Made by a program: the position numbers and the translations under genes. The notes under the pieces were generated by a model, which had not been told where the DNA came from, ran no database searches, and worked only from the letters and a program-made list of their open reading frames with translations. From Gammaproteobacteria bacterium (lineage in GTDB: Bacteria > Pseudomonadota > Gammaproteobacteria > Steroidobacterales > JACDCP01), in contig JACDCP010000087.1 in assembly GCA_013817465.1 (NCBI GenBank), positions 3,836 to 10,570 of the forward strand: a DNA stretch of 6,735 bases. The letters run 5' to 3'. Shown here piece after piece: positions 1 through 5,392 of the stretch; position 1 is the first letter of the stretch, and each line of letters starts with the position of its first letter.

Positions 1-18
1 CTCAAATCGCGCCTTCAT
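1..18 (-). CDS. Possible start of a downstream gene (partial, window edge)
   Basis: An ATG on the minus strand at 18-16 overlaps the TGA stop of the TetR gene in the ATGA arrangement common for translationally coupled genes. It reads M-K-A-R-F-E before the window ends. Six residues cannot identify a family. If real, it would be the third gene of the diiron-TetR unit. The upstream ribosome binding site is weak, with only a GGA about 6 bases away, so this call rests mainly on the overlap geometry. Confidence 0.35.
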
Positions 19-626
19 GAATAGTCCGGAACGCCGGTCGCGCTGAAACCGTCCAGAAAAACATCTGCGGCCAGATCGGCGAACTCCACGGGCGAGATTG
101 CGCCGGACTCGTCGTACCACGTGTAAGTCCAGTTCAGCATGCCCATGAACAGCATGACGGACGGCGTGCGCAGCGCGGGCACGGTGCTCAGCCGCGGATT
201 GATCTCCTGCAGGAGCGCGCCGATTTTCTCGAGCAGTCTCTTCTCTAGCCGCACGATTTCCTTCCTCTGCTTTTCCGGCAAACATCCAAGATCGTTGACC
301 AACACAGTGTGCTGCGTTCTGGCGCCGCCGTAGATTTCCATGAGCGCACGAGCGAGCCGGCGCAGGCGCGTGCCCGCGTCTCCGCCTGCCGCGAGACTTT
401 CTTCTGTCGCCTCGAGCAGCCGCCCGATATGGTCCGACATGATGTCGTAAAGCACCGCCTCCTTCGACGGATAGTAGTGATAGAGCCAGGACTTCGAGGC
501 GTTGCAGGCCTGCGCGAGCTCTGCAATCGACGTGCGCGGAAATCCTTTCTCGGCGAACAGCGCCGCCGCCTGCTCGAGGATCGAGCGGCGGCGGTCATCG
601 TAGTCGGCGGCTTGCGGGCGAGCCAT
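15..626 (-). CDS. TetR/AcrR-family transcriptional regulator
   Basis: A 203-residue protein of usual TetR length. Residues about 12-58 form the N-terminal DNA-binding domain: a first helix (RRSILEQAAALFAEKGF), then the helix-turn-helix TSIAELAQACNASKSWLYHYYPSK, whose LYHYYPSKE recognition-helix end is a hallmark of the family. The remainder is the variable ligand-binding and dimerisation domain, including VNDLGCLPEKQRKEI and a hydrophobic stretch near MLFMGMLNWTYTWY, a pattern seen in TetR regulators of acyl-CoA and aromatic catabolism clusters. It starts 14 bases after the stop of the diiron gene on the same strand, so the two are probably co-transcribed. The perfect palindrome in the promoter upstream of the diiron gene is the obvious candidate operator, giving autoregulation (inference). 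The ligand is unknown; an acyl-CoA or aromatic compound is plausible. Confidence 0.93.
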   Translation of the reverse strand: MARPQAADYDDRRRSILEQAAALFAEKGFPRTSIAELAQACNASKSWLYHYYPSKEAVLYDIMSDHIGRLLEATEESLAAGGDAGTRLRRLARALMEIYGGARTQHTVLVNDLGCLPEKQRKEIVRLEKRLLEKIGALLQEINPRLSTVPALRTPSVMLFMGMLNWTYTWYDESGAISPVEFADLAADVFLDGFSATGVPDYS

Positions 627-640
627 TGTAGCCGCCGGGT

Positions 641-1729
641 CTAAAAGACCGGGATCAGATTATTAGGGTCGAAGGCTGTGGTCTTGCCGTCCACGCCGAT
701 CTCGGGCAGGGCAGGAAACTCGATGCCGTGCGGCTCGATGAACCCCTTCATCTGCAGCACGGCCTTCTTCCAGTTCGCCTCGCGCTCTTCCAGTGACAGA
801 ATCCCGAGGCCGGCTTCGCGCGCTTTTTTCTCGAGCAGGCGGTGCGTCGGCTTGAACGTGGACGGCAGCTCCCAGAACTCCTCGGGCGGCTCGAACAGCA
901 CACCGGACAGGAATATGAAGCCGGCCCGGATCTGCTTCGTCACCATTTCCTTGTCGTCCGCCGACATGTCCGGCAGCACTTTCTGCAGGACCGTCAGACA
1001 GATGCCGAGATGGCGCGCCTCGTCCTGGCCGATGCGCCGGAACGCCTCCTTGAGCACCGGAATCTTCGTCTCCTGATACATGCCGTGAAACAGCGTGGAT
1101 GAAGCCACTTCGCCGAACAGAAAGGAAGTGAACAGCATCGGCACCGGATACTTGTGCAGGCTGTTCTTGTAGGCATTCCAGTAGCGTGCGCCGTTGTGGA
1201 ACAACCATTGCACGTTGTTGCGCGCCAGCTCGCCGAGCGGCGTCTCGATCTCGTGATTAACCGGACCGCCCGGCGTGACGATGTTGATCGCGCGGCCGCA
1301 GACCTCTTCGTGATTCATCTCATCGCGGGCGACCGAGAAGAAGGCTTTGCGGATCGGATCCTCTTCGTGGGTCTCGTAAGTGTGAATAACTGCCCGCGAA
1401 AATACGGCCGGGCCCGACGCGTCGAACACCGCGAGGAGGGCGAACCAGTAGGAGATGGCGTAGCGCTGATCGGCAGTCAGCTCCTCGGGCTTCAGTGTGT
1501 CCCAGGGCAGCTTGTTGGGGGACCAGCCGGGATCGCGCGCTGAGTCGTAAATCTGCATGAGCTTCGGTGTCTCGGTGCGCCAGTCCATCGGGAAGATATT
1601 CATCTCCGGGAGCCCCGGCGCGTCCTCGGCCGTCTCGAGGAGCTTGACCGGATCCGGCGCCTCGTCGAGCTCGATCGGCGGCGGGCGCATTTCTTTTCTG
1701 AGCTTATCGTGTCGGGCTTGGGTGGCCAT
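641..1729 (-). CDS. Ferritin-like diiron-carboxylate protein, probable oxygenase/oxidase
   Basis: A 362-residue, mostly helical soluble protein carrying the two-part diiron signature: ARDEMNHEE (E137-x-x-H140) and, later, FGEVAS (E207) followed by GQDEARH (E237-x-x-H240). The fourth carboxylate in the first helix is probably D103 or E119. Such four-helix diiron centres occur in AurF-type N-oxygenases, ribonucleotide reductase R2-like proteins and bacterial hydroxylases. Here the DE-x-x-H pair suggests an O2-activating enzyme rather than iron storage, but the substrate cannot be read from the sequence. No reductase or ferredoxin partner is visible. The start is supported by GGAG (complement of 1737-1740), 7 bases before ATG. 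A promoter with an overlapping palindrome lies just upstream, and the TetR gene follows 14 bases downstream, so expression is probably inducible by the substrate or a related compound. Family membership is confident; the exact reaction is not. Confidence 0.85.
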   Translation of the reverse strand: MATQARHDKLRKEMRPPPIELDEAPDPVKLLETAEDAPGLPEMNIFPMDWRTETPKLMQIYDSARDPGWSPNKLPWDTLKPEELTADQRYAISYWFALLAVFDASGPAVFSRAVIHTYETHEEDPIRKAFFSVARDEMNHEEVCGRAINIVTPGGPVNHEIETPLGELARNNVQWLFHNGARYWNAYKNSLHKYPVPMLFTSFLFGEVASSTLFHGMYQETKIPVLKEAFRRIGQDEARHLGICLTVLQKVLPDMSADDKEMVTKQIRAGFIFLSGVLFEPPEEFWELPSTFKPTHRLLEKKAREAGLGILSLEEREANWKKAVLQMKGFIEPHGIEFPALPEIGVDGKTTAFDPNNLIPVF

Positions 1730-1759
1730 GGCCGGTCTCCGCTTGAGTCGAATGGCGTA

Positions 1760-1788
1760 ACGATAAAATAAACCGACCGGCCGGTCAA
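1760..1788 (-). promoter_or_regulatory. Sigma70-like promoter of the diiron-TetR unit
   Basis: On the minus strand, a TTGACC -35 (1788-1783) is followed by exactly 17 bases and TATCGT as a -10 (1765-1760), about 30 bases ahead of the diiron start codon. The -35 matches TTGACA at five of six positions and the -10 matches TATAAT at four. The overlapping GACCGGCCGGTC palindrome strengthens the assignment. It was read by eye, so the transcription start is an inference. Confidence 0.6.
1775..1786. promoter_or_regulatory. Perfect palindrome, probable TetR operator
   Basis: GACCGGCCGGTC is a perfect 12-base palindrome that covers part of the -35 and the first part of the spacer of the minus-strand promoter. 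GC-rich palindromes with GACCG/CGGTC arms are common operators of TetR-family repressors, and a TetR gene is the second gene of this unit. Binding would block RNA polymerase. It may also influence the divergent glutathione S-transferase gene. Which regulator binds it is inferred. Confidence 0.6.
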
Positions 1789-1807
1789 TTAATACCGGGC
1801 CGTGGAG

Positions 1808-1825
1808 ACGTTCCCGCGGGAACGT
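1808..1825. promoter_or_regulatory. 18-base perfect palindrome, possible second operator
   Basis: ACGTTCCCGCGGGAACGT reads identically on both strands. It lies between the divergent diiron and glutathione S-transferase genes, 36 bases centre to centre from the putative TetR operator, with different half-sites. There is no loop and no gene ends here, so a terminator is unlikely despite the TTTT that follows. A binding site for a second dimeric regulator is the simplest reading; which one is unknown. Confidence 0.45.
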
Positions 1826-1932
1826 TTTGCATCGATCCGCCCATTAGCGGGGCAGAATTGAAAGACAACAATCGGATATCGCCGTCAGCCTTCCGCTTCG
1901 ATGCTTAACGTTTCTCGATGGAGACCTGCCGC

Positions 1933-2574
1933 ATGCTGACTCTTTTCGATTACCTGCCCTCACAGAATGCCTGGAAGGTGCGCCAGCTCCTGAACCATCT
2001 GCAGCGGCCCTATCGCACCGAACTGGTCAGCATTTTCGAGGGCGAAGGCAAAACCGACGCCTACAGACGTATCAATCCGACCGGTTCGGTGCCGGCGATC
2101 CGGCTCGAGAACGGCTGCGTGCTGGCCGAATCCAACGCGATCCTGGGTTATCTGGCCGAAGGCACGCCGTACTTGCCCGACGACTCGTTCGGGCGCGCCA
2201 AGGTGCAGCAGTGGTTGTTTTTTGAACAGCAGTACGTGGAGCCGATGATCGGCTCTCTGCGATTCTGGACGATGACCGGCAAATTGCCGCACCGTTCCGC
2301 ACCGATGATCAAAGCGCGCCGCAGCGGCTCGCTGAAGGCGCTTCAGATCCTGAATGTGGAACTGGCCACGCGAGCGTTCATTGCCGGAGACCGTTACACC
2401 ATCGCCGACCTCTCGCTGTTCGCCTACGCCAGCCGTGCCGAGGAAGCCGGCTTGTCGCTACAACCGTATCCGGCCTTTCGGCAGTGGATTACGCGAGTGC
2501 AGGAGCAACCGGGGTTTCTTGCTGAAATATATCCGTACTCGATCGATCCGCATTCGGTGAAGGAGCTGGGATGA
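1933..2574 (+). CDS. Glutathione S-transferase family protein
   Basis: A 213-residue cytosolic protein with the normal two-domain layout. The N-terminal thioredoxin-like domain (about 1-78) has LPSQNAWKVR near the glutathione site with a possible catalytic Ser10, the cis-proline motif GSVPAI (V53-P54) and the gamma-glutamyl-binding ESNAI (E66-S67). The helical C-terminal domain carries the folding motif IAGDRYTIADLSLFAY with D159. It would conjugate or reduce electrophilic substrates using glutathione; the specific substrate is unknown. The start at 1933 is preferred because GGAGA (1920-1924) lies 8-9 bases upstream and the family normally begins with MLTLFDY. An in-frame ATG at 1918 would add only METCR and would contain this ribosome binding site. 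It is transcribed away from the diiron-TetR unit and may share its control, perhaps handling reactive products of the diiron enzyme (inference). Confidence 0.93.
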   Translation: MLTLFDYLPSQNAWKVRQLLNHLQRPYRTELVSIFEGEGKTDAYRRINPTGSVPAIRLENGCVLAESNAILGYLAEGTPYLPDDSFGRAKVQQWLFFEQQYVEPMIGSLRFWTMTGKLPHRSAPMIKARRSGSLKALQILNVELATRAFIAGDRYTIADLSLFAYASRAEEAGLSLQPYPAFRQWITRVQEQPGFLAEIYPYSIDPHSVKELG

Positions 2575-2576
2575 TC

Positions 2577-2601
2577 AGGTTGCCTTGCCCGAGGAACCTT
2601 T
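2577..2601 (+). terminator. Weak hairpin after the GST gene, possible terminator
   Basis: Two bases after the GST stop, arms AGGTT-G-CCT (2577-2585) and AGGAACCT (2592-2599) pair over 8 base pairs with one bulged G and a 6-base loop, ending in TTT. The T-run is short, so Rho-independent termination would be weak. It overlaps the beginning of the integrase remnant and may be accidental. Confidence 0.35.
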
Positions 2602-2715
2602 CGCTCAAAGCACTACAGCTTGCGAACCGAGCATGCGTACGTGGGCTGGATTCGACGCTATATCCTGTTCCACTGCGAAAGATCGTGTGACGGTTCTGCC
2701 GCAAAACCTGAATAA
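2588..2715 (+). pseudogene. Remnant of integron-type tyrosine recombinase (N-terminal core-binding domain)
   Basis: The frame that includes CAC at 2611 reads RGTFRSKHYSLRTE, then HAYVGWIRRYILFHCERS, and runs to TAA at 2713-2715. This matches the start of the SAM-like core-binding domain of IntI-type integrases, where the pattern is (K/R)HYS-(I/L)-RTE-x-x-Y-x-x-W-(I/V)-R-R-(F/Y)-I-x-FH. Resemblance fades after about 2685, where the family normally continues with RHP. No start codon, no further core-binding sequence and none of the catalytic R...H-x-x-R...Y domain remain, so it cannot make an active recombinase. It is convergent with the acetyltransferase gene to its right. The usual integron layout has intI divergent from its cassettes, so this is a stray fragment rather than the head of the following genes. 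The assignment rests on motif recognition only. Confidence 0.7.
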
Positions 2716-2751
2716 GCCATTGCAGATGCTACTGGACCGGGTTCGCGTTAC

Positions 2752-3297
2752 TCAGCACTGGGCCGGCTTCGACATGTAGATGTCGGGCCGGCCACGCCCG
2801 TTGGCGTCGGGCATTACGCCGGTGACGACAAAGCCGAGCTTGGGATAGAAGAGAAACGGGTGCCCGCGCCCGAGATCGTGGAGCTCCGCGATGTGGCGGG
2901 GCACATCGCCGTAGAGATCCACTCCGGCCAGCGAGGTCATGCCCGAGTCGTCATCAGTGCCGAGCGTCAGGGTGAGCGCTCCCCGGCGCGCCGCTTCTGC
3001 CCCGAATTTACCAACGAGTGTGCGGCCAAGGCCGCGGCCCCGGTCCTCGCGCCGCACCACGAGCGGGTGGAGTTCCCAGACGCGCCCGCCGTATTCGGGC
3101 TGACCACCGATCCAGCCGAGGAGGACCTCGCCATCGAGCATGGCGCGTGCGAAGCCATCGCGGAGGACGCGCACCACTTCGTCGCGCGCCAAGGCCACTG
3201 TCGGCCAGCCGCGGGGTTCGTCGAAGTGATCCACCAGCAGAACGGCGGCTTGCGCCCGGATTGGCTCCGGCTGACAAGCGAGATCAACGATCTCCAT
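2752..3297 (-). CDS. AAC(6')-Ii-like GNAT N-acetyltransferase
   Basis: With the start at 3297 the protein has 181 residues, almost exactly the length of the enterococcal aminoglycoside 6'-N-acetyltransferase AAC(6')-Ii, and it shares that protein's landmarks in order: GWIGGQPEY, WELHPLVV (74-81, including the Glu75 and His77 equivalents of the active-site pair), acetyl-CoA loop RGRGLG (86-91), LGTDDD, a SLAGVDLY segment, HPFLFYPKLGF and VMPDANGRGRPDIYM. It is therefore a GNAT enzyme of this subgroup, transferring acetyl from acetyl-CoA to an amine. Chromosomal members of the subgroup are often not selected resistance genes, so aminoglycoside activity is possible but unproven. An in-frame ATG at 3354 exists, but AAGGGAG (complement of 3306-3312) sits 8 bases before 3297, which fixes the start. 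The gene is very GC-rich (42 of 60 at 3061-3120), unlike the VOC gene upstream. Confidence 0.88.
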   Translation of the reverse strand: MEIVDLACQPEPIRAQAAVLLVDHFDEPRGWPTVALARDEVVRVLRDGFARAMLDGEVLLGWIGGQPEYGGRVWELHPLVVRREDRGRGLGRTLVGKFGAEAARRGALTLTLGTDDDSGMTSLAGVDLYGDVPRHIAELHDLGRGHPFLFYPKLGFVVTGVMPDANGRGRPDIYMSKPAQC

Positions 3298-3359
3298 ATG
3301 CGGGACTCCCTTGTCCGCCCAACGTTTCCGTTCAGCTTGGCGCGATCCTGCCACATTAT

Positions 3360-3731
3360 CTATACGTGTTGATCGACCAGAATCGTGTTTCCATCCGGAT
3401 CAACAATCATGAAGCTGGCCGGACCAGTCGAGCTTTCGTCTGCTTCTGAAATCATGTCTACGCCACGATCTTTGAGCTGGCGCTGCAACTCCCGAACATC
3501 CGTGAATTCTCTGAGTTGCTGAGCATCGCTACTCCAGCCCGGGTTGAAGGTGAGAATGTTCTTATCGAACATGCCTTGAAACAACCCGATTGCGTGGTCG
3601 CCATTCTTCATGATCAGCCAATTCTGCGATTGATCTCCTGCGAAAACTGTAAAACCCAGCTTTTCGTAAAAGAGCTTCGACGCCTCGATATCTTTTACAA
3701 CCAGGCTGACAGAAAAAGCTCCCAGTTCCAT
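3360..3731 (-). CDS. VOC-superfamily (glyoxalase/bleomycin-resistance fold) protein
   Basis: A 123-residue protein with the paired beta-alpha-beta-beta-beta pattern of the VOC superfamily: FSVSLVVKDIEASKLFYEKLGF in the first half and the closing ASFMIVDPDGNTILVDQHV in the second. The usual early metal-ligand histidine is replaced (FSVSLVV), so classical glyoxalase I chemistry is unlikely; binding or sequestering a small molecule, or an unknown reaction, are alternatives. The start at 3731 is chosen because GGAG (complement of 3738-3741) lies 6 bases upstream and the fold begins at once; the longer in-frame start at 3806 would add 25 unrelated residues. Local composition is AT-richer (27 G+C of 60 at 3601-3660) than the neighbouring acetyltransferase, which suggests separate origins. 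The acetyltransferase follows on the same strand after about 60 bases. Confidence 0.88.
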   Translation of the reverse strand: MELGAFSVSLVVKDIEASKLFYEKLGFTVFAGDQSQNWLIMKNGDHAIGLFQGMFDKNILTFNPGWSSDAQQLREFTDVRELQRQLKDRGVDMISEADESSTGPASFMIVDPDGNTILVDQHV

Positions 3732-3827
3732 AATTGACTCCGACGTTGTGTTTTGATTAGAGATTGACTGAATCTTGCTCGCTTCGCTAACTCGCCTCGA
3801 CGTCACGACCGAGTGGCCCTCAGCGGC

Positions 3828-4210
3828 TTAGCGATCTCGGAAGACTGCCTCCATATTGTTACCGTCCGGATCATGTACGAAAGCGGCGTAGTAGCCCGGC
3901 GGATTTCCTTCAGAGGTCGGTCTGATTCCAGGCGGTCCGTTGTCGGTGCCGCCCGCCTGCAGGGCGGCCGTGTGAAAGGCGTCGACCTCGGTGCGACTTC
4001 TGGCCGCGAACGCCGTGTGCTGCTTCACGCTGTGCGGGTGGAAGCGGTCAATCCAAGCACCGGGTAATCAACGCCGTAACCGACGCCATCAGAGCCCTTG
4101 TGTTCGGCAAGCTGCATGACCCGCCGCATGCCGAGTGCACCTAGAGCCGCGTCGTAGAACGCGGCGGAACGGGCGACGTTCGATACACCAATGCCAGTGT
4201 GGTCAATCAT
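3828..4210 (-). pseudogene. VOC-family protein gene split by a single frameshift
   Basis: Two abutting minus-strand frames encode the two halves of one VOC protein. The first (4210 to 4025) gives MIDHTGIGVSNVARSAAFYD ending GYGVDYPVL, then runs into unrelated residues. The second continues as WIDRFHPHSVKQHTAFAARS and ends DPDGNNMEAVFRDR. One base is missing near 4053-4057 (CTTGG on the minus strand, where the family expects a residue codon followed by TGG). Restoring one base gives about 127 residues, a normal length. The expected metal-site positions (His4, the His of KQHTAF and the Glu of NNMEAVF) are all present, so decay is recent or this is a sequencing or assembly error. As written, neither half would fold. 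A GGAG lies about 13 bases upstream of the ATG at 4210, farther than usual. Confidence 0.85.
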
Positions 4211-4341
4211 GACAATAGAAAATCTCCAGCAAATTTAACGACCGAGTTGATACTGCGCGGATGTGGCCTATCGGCCGTCCGACAGGCTGCGACCGCAGAA
4301 GGCGACCGTCAGTTCATCGACATGTCAGGCAGGATCAGCTC
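4211..4341. other. Intergenic gap between methyltransferase and split VOC gene
   Basis: No coding sequence, terminator or clear promoter was recognised here. On the minus strand it contains one GTTAAAT (complement of ATTTAAC), which fits the GTTRRRY core of integron attC sites, but no partner RYYYAAC at the right distance was found. Short inverted repeats such as GGCC-4-GGCC are too small to interpret. Confidence 0.4.
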
Positions 4342-5184
4342 CTACCGGGTGACTCCAGTCTTCTTGCATGCCTCTACACACGCTATGGGGATTGTCAGTG
4401 CGAGCTCACCGCGCGTTGCGGCAACCGCGTTGAGCTTCGCCTCCAAAATCTCAAAGGTCTTCTGCAGCGAGTCGGCCATCACAATTGACTTCCACGCCGG
4501 GACGAATCCAAGCCGGATAAAGTAATGGTGCAGCAAGGACGACCCGTCAGCGAATCTCATTCGGAAAGTATCTGTGGCTATGTGGAGGACGTTGAAGCCT
4601 GCGGCTTCGAGCATGCCCCCTACCGAATCGACCGTTCCACGATGGCTGATGTGGGCGTCGAGGGCGGCGAGCCAATCGCTGCGCCCAAGTTCGAGCAGCG
4701 TGGCACGGTAGACCTCGTAAAACTCGGCCATGTGGCCTACGAGGTTGGTCGTGAGGAAAAACATCGCGTTAGGCTTTGCGACCCGAAAACAAGCTCGGAG
4801 GACGGCGTCCGCGTTATTGAAGTTGTTGATCCCGAGGTTCGATACGATCACATCGATGGATGCGTCCGGCAGGTCAAGGGCCTCCGCATCCTGCTCCAGC
4901 AAAACGACGTTAGTCAGGCCGAGATGACCGAGCTTCCGGCGAAGTCGATTCATGCCGGCGTTCCAGGGGTCCACCGCGATCACCTTCGATCCTGGGCCAC
5001 AGCGTTGCGCGAGTTCCAATGTGAGGAAACCGGTGCCGGCCCCAATGTCCAGGATGGTGAGGTCCGGCCTGACCGGAATCCGGTCGAGTAGAAGAAGCCC
5101 AAACGGCGCGGACCAGAGCGGTAGCTCATCGTACAGGTCGCCGAAGTCAGGGGCGTCGAGGTCTATTTCTGAAAGGCAATTCAT
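4342..5184 (-). CDS. Class I SAM-dependent methyltransferase
   Basis: A 280-residue protein with the Rossmann-type methyltransferase fold. Motif I is LDIGAGTG (45-52), the glycine loop that binds S-adenosylmethionine. The acidic residue after strand 2 is Asp72 in VIAVDPW, EQDAEALDLPDASID covers motifs II-III, and VIVSNLGINNF with VLRACFRVAKPNAMFFLTT is the motif IV and post-motif region typical of Methyltransf_11/25-like enzymes. The C-terminal half, which normally dictates substrate, contains MRFADGSSLLHHYFIRLGF and gives no recognised specificity. It is soluble, with no signal peptide or membrane segment. The ATG at 5184 is the only in-frame start nearby, yet no Shine-Dalgarno sequence precedes it, so translation may be weak or leaderless. 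The sequence upstream is a receiver-domain remnant, suggesting a junction close to this start. Confidence 0.88.
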   Translation of the reverse strand: MNCLSEIDLDAPDFGDLYDELPLWSAPFGLLLLDRIPVRPDLTILDIGAGTGFLTLELAQRCGPGSKVIAVDPWNAGMNRLRRKLGHLGLTNVVLLEQDAEALDLPDASIDVIVSNLGINNFNNADAVLRACFRVAKPNAMFFLTTNLVGHMAEFYEVYRATLLELGRSDWLAALDAHISHRGTVDSVGGMLEAAGFNVLHIATDTFRMRFADGSSLLHHYFIRLGFVPAWKSIVMADSLQKTFEILEAKLNAVAATRGELALTIPIACVEACKKTGVTR

Positions 5185-5249
5185 GGGTGAAGGGGCGCCG
5201 CAGCGTGGCTGGAAATATTGATGTGCCCTGTCACTCCCGGTCTGGCGGA

Positions 5250-5372
5250 TCAGGAAAGCTCGCTGAAACTGCGGCCTGCTTCAGCGCCGGCGTTTGGTAA
5301 ACCGGCCTCCACATTCGCCAGCAGCTTCATCAGGGCCGCAAGCTCCAGCGGCTTTACCAGGTGGCGGTCGAT
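5250..5372 (-). pseudogene. C-terminal tail of a response-regulator receiver domain (gene remnant)
   Basis: Minus-strand translation from 5372 reads IDRHLVKPLELAALMKLLAN, then about 20 further residues to a TGA at 5252-5250. (F/I)D-x-HLVKP followed by a leucine-rich helix is the end of a CheY-like receiver domain, with the conserved lysine in strand beta-5 (the K of VKP), as often found at the C-terminus of hybrid sensor kinases. Directly upstream, the frame hits TGA (5378-5376) and the sequence joins the end of the exported-protein gene. The phospho-accepting Asp, the rest of the domain and any kinase are absent. This is therefore a truncated end of a two-component gene. No start codon precedes the receiver tail. 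Confidence 0.7.
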
Positions 5373-5392
5373 CCGTCAGCTACGTCTCAAAT

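Noticed and set aside
638..650. Small hairpin GGTCT-AAA-AGACC at the diiron stop and TetR start.
   Set aside because: A five-base stem without a T-run is too weak to call a terminator or regulatory element.
1826..1917. A plus-strand promoter for the GST gene, with TTGAAA at 1858-1863 as a -35.
   Set aside because: No acceptable -10 hexamer lies at 15-18 bases, so no promoter is called.
2489..2779. Short open frames on both strands in the GST-acetyltransferase gap, including a 64-residue plus-strand frame from 2585.
   Set aside because: They overlap the GST end or read the integrase remnant out of frame and show no protein-like motif or ribosome binding site.
3018..3449. Long plus-strand open frames opposite the acetyltransferase.
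   Set aside because: High-GC shadow frames rich in Arg, Gly and Pro; the minus strand has a clear GNAT protein.
3298..4341. Integron cassette array with attC sites: GTT-type cores occur before three genes (GTTGGGC at 3323-3317, GTTAGCG upstream of the intact VOC gene, GTTAAAT upstream of the split VOC gene; all minus strand).
   Set aside because: Only two of the three fit GTTRRRY, no matching RYYYAAC partner with complementary inner arms was found for any of them, and the integrase remnant has the wrong orientation for these genes. A structure-based attC search would settle it.
4525..5091. A 188-residue plus-strand open frame opposite the methyltransferase.
   Set aside because: It is the antisense shadow of a gene with clear SAM-binding motifs and has no recognisable domain.
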